Positions 34,010 to 44,413 of a stretch of DNA of 64,000 nt are shown here, in pieces. The first letter of the stretch is position 1; every line of letters starts with the position of its first letter. Position numbers and translations under genes: made by a program. This stretch comes from Fragilaria crotonensis (Eukaryota > Bacillariophyta > Fragilariophyceae > Fragilariales > Fragilariaceae). The notes beneath the pieces are model-generated. The model did no database searches, was not told where the DNA came from, and worked only from the letters and a program-made list of their open reading frames with translations. The stretch spans positions 1 through 64,000 of the forward strand of contig JAKSYS010000130.1 of NCBI GenBank assembly GCA_022925895.1. Reading direction: 5' to 3'.

Positions 34010-34915
34010 ATGAATATTGTGGTATCTCGGGGCATCGCTATCCCCCGGTGGTGTCATGCTACAAACGTCATGATCGAGAAAGACACGGGTAAGCCTTACA
34101 TTCATCGGCTCCGGAGTGTTCATCTCTTTGAAGCGGACTACAACTTCTTTCTTAAATTGCAATGGGGACATCGGCTTGTACGGCAGGCGGTTTCTCTAAA
34201 TCTCTTACATGATTCTCAACAAGGCTCAGTTCCCAGACGGACGGCTATGGATCCGATAATGCTCACTTAGCTCACATCTGATTTATGTCGGATTCTCAAA
34301 CATGATTTGGCACGATTCGATAATGATGCGTCGGAATGCTATGACCGAATTATTGTGGCTCTTGGAATGCTTGCGGCTTGCCGGTGTGGTATGCCAAAAA
34401 ACGCTATCCGCCTCCATGCAGAGGCACTTCAGTTCATGCAATACACTGTGAAGACTATGTACGGTATTTCTGAAGAAGACAATTATCATGGGACAGCATT
34501 TGCACTGCTATTTGGTACCGGTCAAGGCAGTGGTGCATCCCCCGCGGTATGGTTAACTCTTGTTATTCTCCTTCTCCACACTTTTGATAAACTGATTTCT
34601 CATTGAATGAACTTTGTTCCTATCTCTGGGGCTCGAATGCATTCTAGGTCATCTGATGCGTTTGTTGATGATACATCGGTTGGATTTACTTCGAGTGATG
34701 ATACAAGAAGTTATGCTATACTCATATCTCGTCTTCAAGAGATGGCTCAGACATGGGAGAAATTGCTATCAATTTCCGGCGGCAAACTAAATCTCACTAA
34801 ATGCTCATGGTATATCCTTCGTTGGGAATGGAAGAATGGTCGACCAATAATTCAAAAAGTTAACCCGGCGGATCCTAAGGTAATTCTCACTCAGGGTCAA
34901 CACCATTCACAATAA
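34010..34915 (+). pseudogene. RT core of the second LINE
   Basis: Three consecutive frame segments (34010-34270, 34307-34606 and 34607-34915) cover RT fingers and palm: IEKDTGKPYIHRLRSVHLFEAD cut by stops, CYDRIIVALGMLA, GTGQGSGASPAVW and DAFVDDTSVGF. In-frame stops at 34268 and 34604 separate otherwise continuous homology. Confidence 0.75.
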
Positions 34916-34944
34916 CACGACACAGTCCCGAACACTCGTCTCGT

Positions 34945-35769
34945 ATGCTAGGAGTGTATTTAAACCCGATGGGAGACTTCTCTGATCACTTGCAGGTGCT
35001 GAAGAAAAAAGCTGATGATTTTTCTCGGCGTATTCTGTCCCCAAGGTTAAAGGCGGCGGACGTGGAAATTTTCCATCGGTCGATCTACATTCCGTTTATG
35101 AGGTATAGTTTAGCTGCAATAGCGGCTGACAAAGAATCTCTCGCGTTTGTCCAGACGAATGTCATGAGATCTATTCTTCAAAAATTTCACATCAGCAGTA
35201 CGATCCCAACATCTCTACGACATGGACCCATAGAACTGGGAGGCCTTGGACTGTATGATTTACATACGGAAGTTGGTATAGAGGCAATCAAGTTTCTTCG
35301 AAACTCCCTGTACAGTGATTCCGAAGCGGGAAACCTGATACGTCTAAATCTTCAATACTCGCAACGTGAGGCTGGGGTTGGGTTTCACCTGCTTGAAGAC
35401 CCAAAGGAGTATATTCCATATTTGACGCCGTCGTGGATTCTGTCAATACGACAATTCTTGGCAAACAACAACATGTCCATTATTGTATCAGATATCCATA
35501 AGGAGAACCTTCAAGGGCCAACAGACGAGTATATAATGAACGCCGTTCACCTCCAGCGATATAGCGCAAGTCAGCAACGCGACCTGAACTTGGTACGGAT
35601 ATGGTTACAGGTTTCTACGTTGGCACACCTTGCTGATCCCGAGCGAACCAACCGCATTCTTTCATGTTACCTGGATGCCACACGACCAGCACATTTTGTT
35701 CTATCATCCACATGGCCTCGCCAATCCAGCCAACCAAAGCCCAGATCCGTCTGTGGAAACGTTTCCTCA
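34945..35769 (+). pseudogene. RT thumb/connection region of the second LINE, interrupted at 35770
   Basis: Homologous to the 27939-29057 region of the first LINE (MLGVYLNPMGDFSDHL; QREAGVGFHLLEDP; YSASQQRDLNLVRIWL). Homology stops exactly at 35769, where the TIR element with a TCA duplication begins. Confidence 0.75.
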
Positions 35770-36465
35770 GGCCCACCGTTACGTAATTACATTTCACGAC
35801 AACAAAACTTTTCGTTTTCGAGGGTCCATTTTACCACCGTTACGTACGAAAACGGATCCCCAAAAACTTTCAGGAAATCACTCAGATGCGCCTCATATCC
35901 CATCGACAACGAAAATCTGCAGAGGTTTTGGTTGATCCGCGAAAAACACAGCCTTTCCTCGAAATATCTCAAGATTCTGGATTCCTTCTGGTAGGTCTAT
36001 TGCTACGTGCGTTTAACTCGCCCTGTTGACAGATGCTACTGTCTACTGTCACTGCTGGCATCAAACATGAACGTGGTTTTCGCCAGACAATGATCAGATG
36101 AAGACGTCATTTCTACCATTGCCTGCGCCGTAGAAACGACGATCGATGCTAGTGCGGTGGTTTGTGGTGTTCTACATGAGAAACATTGTCAAAATGATCG
36201 TCATTGTCGGAGTTTCGATGAGCGACGAACTAATAATTTTGGTTCCACTTGTACAACTTACCCGTATCTGTAGACGTACCCAGTACACAGTACGACTAGG
36301 ATGTAGCGAACGATTGGAACATACATGTGTTTCACATCAAGATTCCTATCTTGACTCAGTCGACTTGATGTTTTCGTATTTGTGGGCTGCTTTTACGTAA
36401 CGGTGGGGACGAGCATTTTACATGAACGAGAAGTCAAAACTTCTAGTTTTCGTGAAATGTGATTA

Positions 36466-38350
36466 GGCTGATGCTTACGGTACACAAAACTCTTCAACAA
36501 AAACAAAACTCATTGCGAGTTCCGTGAAATAGTACGGTCCTTATCCACACAAAACTTCCCACGAAACTTCCAGTCAGTTTCGTGAAGCCGGGTTTGTTCA
36601 CGAAATATCACGAAACAGAAATGCAGTTTTGTGATTACTCGGAGCTACACAAAACTTCCATTTGATCGTAAACTTCACACCGTGCCATCACTCCTGCTGA
36701 TGCGACAGTAATATCAAAGTCTCCTCTCCTCCTCCTCTTGTTGCTAAGGAAGTGCTGCAAACGACACTAGTAGGCATGACCATCATCATCAAGTCATATT
36801 TCGTTTACTTCAAAGTGTACTCACCAGTGCAAATGATGAATTTGCAGACGATGAGCGCACGGTTGATGAATCAGCCTGCTACGACGATGAGGGTGCCTTC
36901 AATGATGAGCGCTTCCAAGAATATCTTGACCGACAAAGAGATGAAGATTTGGCAAAGATCAAGGTCAGAATCCTTCTCATGCAAATGTTGGAAGAAGCAA
37001 ATGGGTTGACCGATGAGTCACTTGAAAGCAAACGACCACTGAAGAGACGCCGTCGTATCAAGACATTTATTGACCCAAACACTAGTTTGGCTCGTCCAAT
37101 TACAGGACCCAAAGGTGGATGATATGCAATGGAATAAGCAATTTCAGAACAGATTCCGACTTCCCTACAATTCGTTCCTGGACCTCTTGCATCAGATAGA
37201 TGAACTTGAGAATGATCCAGATGTAACTGATCCTTTTTTAAGGTGGCGAAATTATTCGAAAGAAGACTCCTCAAAGAAGAAGAAGGTGAAAGTGTCGCCG
37301 ATTCCATTGCTGGTCTTAGGCAGTCTTCGTTATCTTGGACGTGGGTGGACCTTCGATGATCTCGAGGAAGAATCCACATACATTGCCAGGGACGTACATC
37401 GTGTCTTCTTCCATAAGTTTGTTGAGTTCGGTGCAAAATTCCTTTATCCAAGATACGTCACTCTTCCCTCCACACTTGAAGAGTTGAAAGAATGTGAACT
37501 TGAGTACCAAAAAGCTGGTTTTCATGGATGCATCGGAAGTACCGATGCAACTCACATCAACATCGACAAGCTCAGCTTCGGTGTTCGCCAAGCGCATCTT
37601 GGTTTCAAGTCAAAGGGAACAACAACACGAACGTACAATTTGACAGTCAACCACCGTCGGAGAATACTCCACTCTACATCTGGACACCCCGGTAGATGGA
37701 ATGATCGCACGCTAATAAAATTTGATGGCTTGATGGATCAGCTCAGACGGGGTCACTTTAATTCCACCATGAGCTTCGAGTTACAGACGCAGACAGGTGA
37801 CAGTGTAACTATTAATGGTTGCTACGTCATTGTTGATAATGGTTATCTACAATGGTCTACAACTGTACCACCACACAAGAGCTCCTCGAATCGCTCCGAG
37901 CTTCGATTTTCGCAACGGTTGGAATCCATTGCCGCCTCTGTAAATGACTTTCCGCCTCCAGCGAGTGCGGGCGAATCATATGCTGCAAACGCGATAAGAG
38001 ACTGCAATTCCATTAAGAGCTTCTTGCTCACATTTGTTGGAGTGCTGCGGGCCTTCTTCTTAGATGAAGGCACAGGCACTAGCGCAGATGTTGGTGGATT
38101 AGACATGGTGCAAAATGCCGAGATAGATACTGGATATGTTTGTTGAAATGTAAATCACGCACTTGTACAGAGCTCCGAGTATTCACCTACAGCGTTCTAC
38201 GACATTAATATCAGGTATTAGTGTATGTATACCGAAGGTTCCAATTATATTTTGTTTACGGTAAGGAGGGTTCATGCAAAACTTCCATAAAAAATTCTCA
38301 AAAGTTCTGTAAAAATTAAAAATCAGTTTTGTTTTCTGTAAGCATTGGCC
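36466..38350 (+). mobile_element. PIF/Harbinger DNA transposon with TTA target duplication
   Basis: 1885 bases. The left terminus is GGCTGATGCTTACGGTACAC, continuing AAAACTC. The right terminus, reverse-complemented, is GGCCAATGCTTACAGAAAAC, continuing AAAACTG, an imperfect inverted repeat of about 27 bases. TTA flanks both sides (36463-36465 and 38351-38353), the duplication typical of PIF/Harbinger. It contains one DDE transposase. It is inserted inside the right inverted repeat of the element 35770-38367. Confidence 0.9.
36837..38146 (+). pseudogene. PIF/Harbinger-type DDE transposase, frameshifted
   Basis: An acidic then basic N-terminal part is read from about 36837 (DDEGAFNDERFQEYLDRQ, then KRPLKRRRRIKTFIDPN) in one frame. 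The main part is in another frame from about 37075: WNKQFQNRFRLPYNSFLDLL, SLRYLGRGWTFDDLEE, the first catalytic Asp in GCIGSTDATHINIDKL, HPGRWNDRTLIKFD, and the second Asp in VIVDNGYLQW. The usual C-terminal motif with the catalytic Glu (after SQRLESI, about 37910) is not recognisable, so the C-terminus is degenerate. The copy is therefore probably inactive. The DDE_Tnp_4-type order of motifs is seen directly. Confidence 0.82.
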
Positions 38351-38759
38351 TTACGTGACGGTGGCCCTCACGTCGTCATATCTACGCTATATTCCTTATT
38401 GGAAAATCACTCCGGTTTCTAGACCCCACCACGTCCAAAACCGTCTCCCCCACCAATAAATCAGCTGTCCGACTACTCGGAATATCTGTCCACTTATCTT
38501 TCGCGGACGGAGCGCCGACTTCTTGATGGGTTGGAACAAATTGCCTCTGATGTACAAATATGGAGGGCTTTTCGATCGAAATCACGTCTACACTTAGCTT
38601 CAGACGATGGATCTGCTTGTTCTTATTTCGACGATTATAAAATGAAGAATCGAACAAATTACAGCCCCACGAATCGTCCTTCAAACTTCCATATCAAGTC
38701 AACGGATCATATGGGTAGGTCACAACTCAAACGAAGTCACCGCGTCCATCAGTGCGGAC

Positions 38760-41700
38760 ACTGCAAGACATTCTTCACCACAACGACGGTACACTCAAGG
38801 TGCTGAAGTATACAATAACAGATATCTCCAGGACACCGTTGCAGGGTCTTTTAGTGTGATAATTCACTACAGTAATCCACTTATCACTACATATAACTGA
38901 ACGTGCATCTTGCGCCCGAAACTTCCTCATCCGGTATTCTTGATATCGATGTAGACACACATTTCCTCTTCACAAAGTCAATAAAATTAAGATGCTGCAA
39001 CACAACGTGGTGCTGTATTCTACACAAAAGCCTCTCATGGCCTGGTATCGAGTACTCCGGTGGTGAAGTTCATGGTATCAAATGCCGCGGCTCTACAACT
39101 GAAGCCTGAAGGGGCAGTTCCGCTTACCTCCACGGACATACTGTATTGTTTTCGAATGCAAAGATCGACGTTGATGGGCCCACTCGACAATACGAACTCA
39201 TCGCCAGCGTTCAACTTGACGCCCAAAACATCGTCGGTGAAGTTTAGCAACTCGTTCTGTGGGTCAAGGTTTTGGATCGCCAACATACTCTCGAGGGAAA
39301 CGACAAAATCTTGATAAGAACTCGTGACGGTGAAGTCGTACGAGACTGAAGTGATGCATTGCTGGTATCCTTGTGTTGCGCTTGAAAATCCTTCAAGCTG
39401 AAGAACTCCGAAACGATCCTTCAAGAAGGTAGCTTCAGAGCAAGTTGTGGAGATGATCATCGTCTCACGAATATTCTCGGGGGCGGGCGTTCCATCGTAG
39501 ACCATCACATTAACGGCAGCATGGAATGGCGAAAAGTTGGTAATGTTAAAGTAATCGCCAACTTTGATAGAACCATCGAAGTATTTAAAGCCCTCGTTGT
39601 CAATGATGATCATGTAAACCTCAGCTCCAAGACTATCGGAAGACGGAGGGCCATCAAAAAAGTCTTCGCAGCTGAAGAAATTGGGATCATAGGCATTATT
39701 CGAGTCAAGGCAGTCACCTCCATTGAATCGGAATGTCAGCAGCGTCGAGGTATCTGTGCATTCTGCTGGATCAATGTTGATGGAATTACAGTCCTCGTAT
39801 CTTCCACCCTGTGGATCAGCAGGATCAATTGGTGGGATGCATGTGGCCACAACTGCACACTCAAGGCTTGGTGGAAAAGTGACAGGGGTAGGATGAGCGG
39901 TCTTGTTGTAAGAAGCAGGACTTTCGGTCGAAACGAGGCTTGGCGACACTTCAAGAATCGGTTGCCCATTCGGCGCTGTGGACGGAAAAGCACTTGGAGG
40001 AGTCTGTGATGACTCATTTCTACTGTCAGCGCTTCTACCTTTCTTCCCAACACTAGCTCTTCCTTTCTTCCCACCCTTTTCAAGTCCTCCTTCATTATCG
40101 CCCTCTTCATAGTTGCCTTTCTTGCCTCTCTTTTGAGGGTTCCCTTTCCTGTCGCCCTTTCCAGAGCTGCTCCCGGTTTCAACAGGTTCCAATAACACTC
40201 TTTGAATGTCAAACGGGATCCTGTCGCGGTGGCTTTGACTGTCCGACAAATCTTTCTTGCTATCCTTAAGGTGAGCCGATGCAAAAGACGTGGGAATCAG
40301 ACCGCAAAGGGCCAACACTACGGCGATCAGTGACGCCTTCATTTTATGTTGTGTTCGTTGAGGTGGAATAAATGTGGCGTCGCTTCTATCTAATATCTGT
40401 CTGTTCTGACGCTCCAGGCTATCTTGACAAAAGTTGCGCGGGGAAGTCCAACCTGTTTTGATGAGAGAAGATGAGGTTGTACGCTTGAAAAAGAAACGTT
40501 ACAGATTTCAGATTTGTGAGTCAAAGCACTGAAATCGAAACTTACATGTTTTATGGAGTTCACGTCTACGCGTCTACGCGGATCTTGGAGAGGTTTGACG
40601 TTGAACAGTTCTGCAGTACGAATGGGACGTACCTGGTATACATACTTGTACCAGGATTGATATACAGTTACAAATGGACGGCCGGCTCGTTTTTTCACGT
40701 CTGTCTTGTGTTACTATGATATGTACGATACCGAATTTTGACGCGAAACATGTTCAATTTCAATCTCCATCTTGACTCGTGACTCGTGACGGAGAGAAGT
40801 GACGGTTGGACTTCGGGCTAATCAAATATATATGGAAACATCTGAAGCAGAGTCCTGCACTGGGTGCCCATAACCAGTACCGACCCATACCCATGGATAA
40901 TGGGAGGGTACCAGGTATGGTATGGGCACGACCAACCACTGGTGGGGGGGTATGGGTGGTCTGAGGTCTGAGGTCTGAGGTCTGAGGTCGACTGCACAAC
41001 GCGTGGGTGTGGGTAATGGGTGGGGGTCCAACCTTCCCACACGAATCGACCGTTGCACTCCAGTACTCCGAGTAGACAGTAGCTATTAGCTATAGAGTGC
41101 TCCAGTACCTTGTACTGTAGTGACTTCACTAGAAGCGTGCTATATGCTATATTACGCGGAGTGCGTACTGTGCTCGCGTGTTCAGGCATACTGCTTGTCG
41201 TTATACGAATTGAGTGGACCAGTCAAATGATGAGGGATGCAGTCCCTTTGGACAACGGCAACGGCATATCAATAGATTGAATGCATCAATGAACAATGTG
41301 ACTCAAGAACAACAACACAATTGATTGATAAAATGACAACGAAACCAACAATGATGGCAACAACTTGACGGAAAAAGACAAATGACAATTGACTCAGGTG
41401 ATTAAGGTTTTGGTGAAGGGGTTAGAATGGTGTGCAAGTAGGATTGATACAATTTTCTACAGCAGACTGTCTGACTGTGACTGCAAAACGCGTTCTTGTG
41501 GAAGATTCTGGGAGCTTTTCTCATGGGGCAGAGGGAGTAGAATCCTATAAACTTAAAAATAGGGGATAAAACAATTTTACGTATTTTTCAGCCACTTCAC
41601 AAAATAGTATAATGACCCTCTATTACAGCAGCTTCACATTTTACTACTCCAGTATATCACAAATATAGATTTCACTATTACAATATTAGTATGTATGCTT

Positions 41701-41853
41701 TGTGCCAGTATTACTAAATCACGTGTATTTGCCACTAAATCACATTTTGTCGCCTGCCTTTGCCACTTTTCCATGGAAGGTGGTGTGGTACACCATACAC
41801 TGTACTGAGCATAAAAATGATGAATGTTCACACCATGTCTCTGTGATCTTGTT
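38760..41853. repeat. Copy B of the duplicated segment
   Basis: 3094 bases matching 23757-26817. It is bounded on the left by the second LINE and on the right by unique sequence. CACTGC occurs at the left junction (38759-38764) and two bases beyond the right junction (41856-41861), a possible 6-base target duplication. The ~220 bases at the right end are the 3' end of the first LINE, cut off at 41853. Confidence 0.95.
39035..40342 (-). CDS. Secreted protein of unknown function, copy B, intact
   Basis: 435 residues, single exon, ATG at 40342. The N-terminal signal peptide (MKASLIAVVLALCGLIPTSF) points to secretion. Next come a Lys/Gly-rich low-complexity stretch (about residues 60-110, repeated GKKG and KGDRKG words), a Ser/Thr/Pro region, and a Cys-containing beta-rich domain (CNSINIDPAECTD, FRFNGGDCLDSNNAYDP, SPFHAAVNVMVYDG, TCSEATFLKDRFG). 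This domain type recalls a family seen in diatom secreted proteins (possibly DUF7467), but that is from memory. N-glycosylation sites are frequent. A cell-wall or extracellular role is plausible, not shown. Copy A is a decayed twin. Confidence 0.75.
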   Translation of the reverse strand: MKASLIAVVLALCGLIPTSFASAHLKDSKKDLSDSQSHRDRIPFDIQRVLLEPVETGSSSGKGDRKGNPQKRGKKGNYEEGDNEGGLEKGGKKGRASVGKKGRSADSRNESSQTPPSAFPSTAPNGQPILEVSPSLVSTESPASYNKTAHPTPVTFPPSLECAVVATCIPPIDPADPQGGRYEDCNSINIDPAECTDTSTLLTFRFNGGDCLDSNNAYDPNFFSCEDFFDGPPSSDSLGAEVYMIIIDNEGFKYFDGSIKVGDYFNITNFSPFHAAVNVMVYDGTPAPENIRETMIISTTCSEATFLKDRFGVLQLEGFSSATQGYQQCITSVSYDFTVTSSYQDFVVSLESMLAIQNLDPQNELLNFTDDVLGVKLNAGDEFVLSSGPINVDLCIRKQYSMSVEVSGTAPSGFSCRAAAFDTMNFTTGVLDTRP

Positions 41854-42952
41854 CCCACTGCTTTCATTTCTAATTTTTGACTTCCAAGTCATCATCTGCT
41901 TGGAACTTCATCATCATCAAGACTCTTTAGTGATATAATTTTCTTTAGAAGTACTTCATCAACAAATTTGTGTGATTGTAAAGGCTTTTGATGATGAGTG
42001 TGGCACAATTTATCAAGGGGCACTGGTATCATACCTCAATTTCTGGTATGCAGTGCGACACACTAATTTCGTCATCACACTCCGACGCTCTTGCACATTG
42101 TTGCACGTTCAAGTCTACAGTACTGGAGTATGATACTGTCATTATCAGGGACGGTATCGGTATACCGAGTCCTCCAGGACTGTAGGCAGTACTAGTACTC
42201 GCAATTCGGCATATGGGCAGTCTCGTACGATGACGAACGGACAGCTCCCTGATGTAGCAGTGCTGAGGTGCTGAGTGCTGAGGTGCTGAGTGCTGAGGTG
42301 CTGAGGTGCTGAGGTGCTGAGGTGCTGAGGTGCTGAGGTGCTGAGGTGCTGAGGTGCTGAGGTGCTGAGGTGCTGAGGTGCTGAGGTGCTGAAGTGCTGA
42401 AGTGCTGAAGTGCTGAAGTGCTGAAGTGCTGAAGTGCTGAGTGCTGAGTGCTGAGTGCTGAGTGCTGAGTGCTGAGTGCTGAGTGCTGAGTGCTGAGTGC
42501 TGAGTGCTGAGTGTAACAACCTTTGTTCCTTTGTTGCAAGCTACATGTACTGTACCTGGTACATGTACATATACTATGGAATTGTATGTTTGAAACTGAT
42601 ATTATACCAGTGGTATAATACAGCTGTATTATACCACCTGGTTTTGGAATTGTATTTTAAAATGTATTTTATATTACTTTTTAGGGTTAAGGTTGTACGA
42701 TTACTATATGATGTTTTCTGAGCTTCAAACTTCAAATGCTTTCGACACAACATCAAAATACCAACTTTTCCTTGTGCAATTGCATTTGGTCTAGCAAAGA
42801 TTTCCCGGCATAGACGGCATAGTTGATCAAACCACTCAAACCTGGCTAAATGCGAGCACTGAAGGGTGGTTTTCCGCCTATTGTGGGCAAACCCTAACCC
42901 CAGTGTACGTAGCATGGTAGTAGTCTACTCCGTACTGTAGTGTAGTGCTGTT
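41854..42952. other. Spacer with minisatellite and palindrome
   Basis: No gene recognised. Contains the minisatellite 42257-42513, a GTAC-rich stretch (42541-42570), a perfect palindrome (42610-42637), and then AT-rich DNA up to the young Copia element. Confidence 0.5.
42257..42513 (+). repeat. GCTGAGGT/GCTGAAGT/GCTGAGT minisatellite
   Basis: Tandem array of three variant blocks in order: mostly 8-base GCTGAGGT units, then about six GCTGAAGT units, then about a dozen 7-base GCTGAGT units. The block structure suggests expansion of successive variants. Not CRISPR-like: the units are contiguous, with no spacers. Confidence 0.95.
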
Positions 42953-43550
42953 TGACAGTATTCGTGTGATCGGTACGCGAGTACTGGCCGACGGTAGACT
43001 TAAGGTTAGTAGGACCTAGAAGTCTGCCGTCGGACTTGACGGGAGAGGAAGCGAACGTGATGGATCGTCCAGCTTTGGGCGTAGGAGTCCTGAAGATGTG
43101 GACCATGATGGTAAATTTGTTGTTACAAATATGTAGAAGATGTAGAACTAAGTAGTAAAGGCCTTTACTGTTTTTGGTTTGTGGAAATTATAAGTTAAAA
43201 TGTAGATGAAAAATGAAAGTGAGATCTCCAATATTAGTTGGAGTCTCACAAAAGTTATGTTGCTTTAATCCCACTTGTTGAGTGGTGTTTGAGTTATGAA
43301 TCCCATAGTAAAGTTGTGTTGTCAATAAAATTGACAACATAACAGATTTGAATACTTAGGAAACTCAGGGCAACATGATTTAAATTCCTTGTGTGGTCGC
43401 GGGATCCAGAGTTCTGATTCGCAGAACTACTGGCACGAGTCACGGACAGACGAAGGAAAATAAAGGACTGTCTACCGTATTACCGTATGGTATTTAACCT
43501 TACAGTAATTACGAGTGACAGTGTGACAGAGTGACAGTAGATCTCTAACA
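42953..43550 (-). repeat. LTR (3' LTR on the minus strand) of the large Copia element
   Basis: On the plus strand it begins TGACAGTATTCGTG and ends GATCTCTAACA. It matches 54068-54666 almost base for base. Confidence 0.95.
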
Positions 43551-44030
43551 CCCCTCTTGGATCAGATCTCTGGTCCCGGTGATGAAAGCATGTGGTCGGG
43601 AGAACACAGAAGATCTTGGTGAGGTGAGGATCAATTTTGCCGGAGTGTTGAGTCTTGGTGAGGATATCGGCAAGTTGGGAGTCACAGGGAATCCAATGAA
43701 GTTGGTGGATGCCGTCTTGTTGGCCTTGACGGACGAAGTGGAAACGGCGTTCAATGTGGCGAGTTTGCGAGTGAGTTTGCCATTCTTGGCGATTTGAACA
43801 GTTGCTTCATTGTCAATCATGAGGATGGCAGGGATAGAAGGGAGACGTTGAGTGGTTTCACGCCATTGTTTGGTGCCAAGATAGAGCATATCATAGAGAA
43901 GCATTCGGATGTGAGCGGTGGCCATGGTTGCGGAACATGCAGCCATATATTCAGCTTCAGAGGTAGACATGGCAACAGGTGTTGGCATGGTAGAATTTGC
44001 TTCAATAAGAGCACCATTGTAGAAGATCAT
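43545..44030 (-). pseudogene. RNase H part of the large Copia element
   Basis: Contains the Copia RNase H motif STSEAEYMAACSA and the following helix, ending beside the 3' LTR. Fossil part. Confidence 0.75.
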
Positions 44031-44413
44031 GTATCCAACAGTAGATCGGCCAGTATCGGGGCAGTCTTGCCAGCTGGCATCAGAGAAGACAGTGAGATCA
44101 GTGTATGGAATGCGATGATGGATGCAGATGTCATAGATGGGGTTTGAAGTGCCATCGGGATAGAATTTGAGGGCATAGTAGGGCGACGTCGGAGGTAGCC
44201 AATGAGCCAGGTGAGAGCTCGAAAATCAGGTATGCCAGGAGAGATGCATGCTTTAGCAAGTTTGCAGACAGCAAATAGGATGTCAGCTCTTGTGTTGTAT
44301 GCTAGGTAGAGGAGAGTGCAGACAGCAGAGCGGAACGGAAGGCGTTGTTGCTTTTGTTCGACGAGAGTCAGGTCGGAGGCGGTTACGGGCGGTTATCCTT
44401 GCTGAAAGTATAA

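Larger units (their letters stand above)
35770..38367. mobile_element. TIR element of unknown superfamily (TCA target duplication), itself interrupted
   Basis: The left end is GGCCCACCGTTACGTAATTA, continuing CATTTCACG. The right end, reverse-complemented, is GGGCCACCGTCACGTAATCA, continuing CATTTCACG, once the Harbinger insert 36466-38350 is removed. So there are imperfect inverted repeats of about 30 bases. The flanks are TCA at 35767-35769 and TCA at 38368-38370. Each end has a second, inner copy of CACCGTTACGTA (35835-35846, and inverted at 36394-36405). Without the insert the element is about 710 bases and codes for nothing recognisable. A 3-base duplication suggests a Harbinger/ISL2EU-like group, but this is inference. 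Confidence 0.75.
33750..38759 (+). mobile_element. Second LINE, related family, 5'-truncated and interrupted by nested DNA transposons
   Basis: The RT is readable from about 33803. It covers ASPSGRHLGHYKAI (about 33925), FDNDASECYDRI (about 34315), the block FGTGQGSGASPAVW (about 34510) and FVDDTSVGF (about 34660). A thumb region at 34945-35769 (LGVYLNPMGDFSD, HGPIELGGLGLYDL) matches the first LINE at roughly half of positions. Coding then resumes after 38367: reading across the insertion site gives RLWKRFL then TSSYLRY, matching RLWRRYIASNFLRY in the first LINE. The first RNase H motif (HLASDDGSA, about 38595) is visible before the sequence is cut at 38760 by the duplicated 3-kb segment. Several stops and frameshifts are present. 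Confidence 0.82.

Noticed and set aside
42257-42513. Possible CRISPR array
   Set aside because: Units are contiguous 7-8 bases with no spacers and the setting is eukaryotic.
42145-42539. Two long open frames with repeated HSALSTQ and FSTSALQ units
   Set aside because: They are translations of the minisatellite; no start context or flanking protein character.
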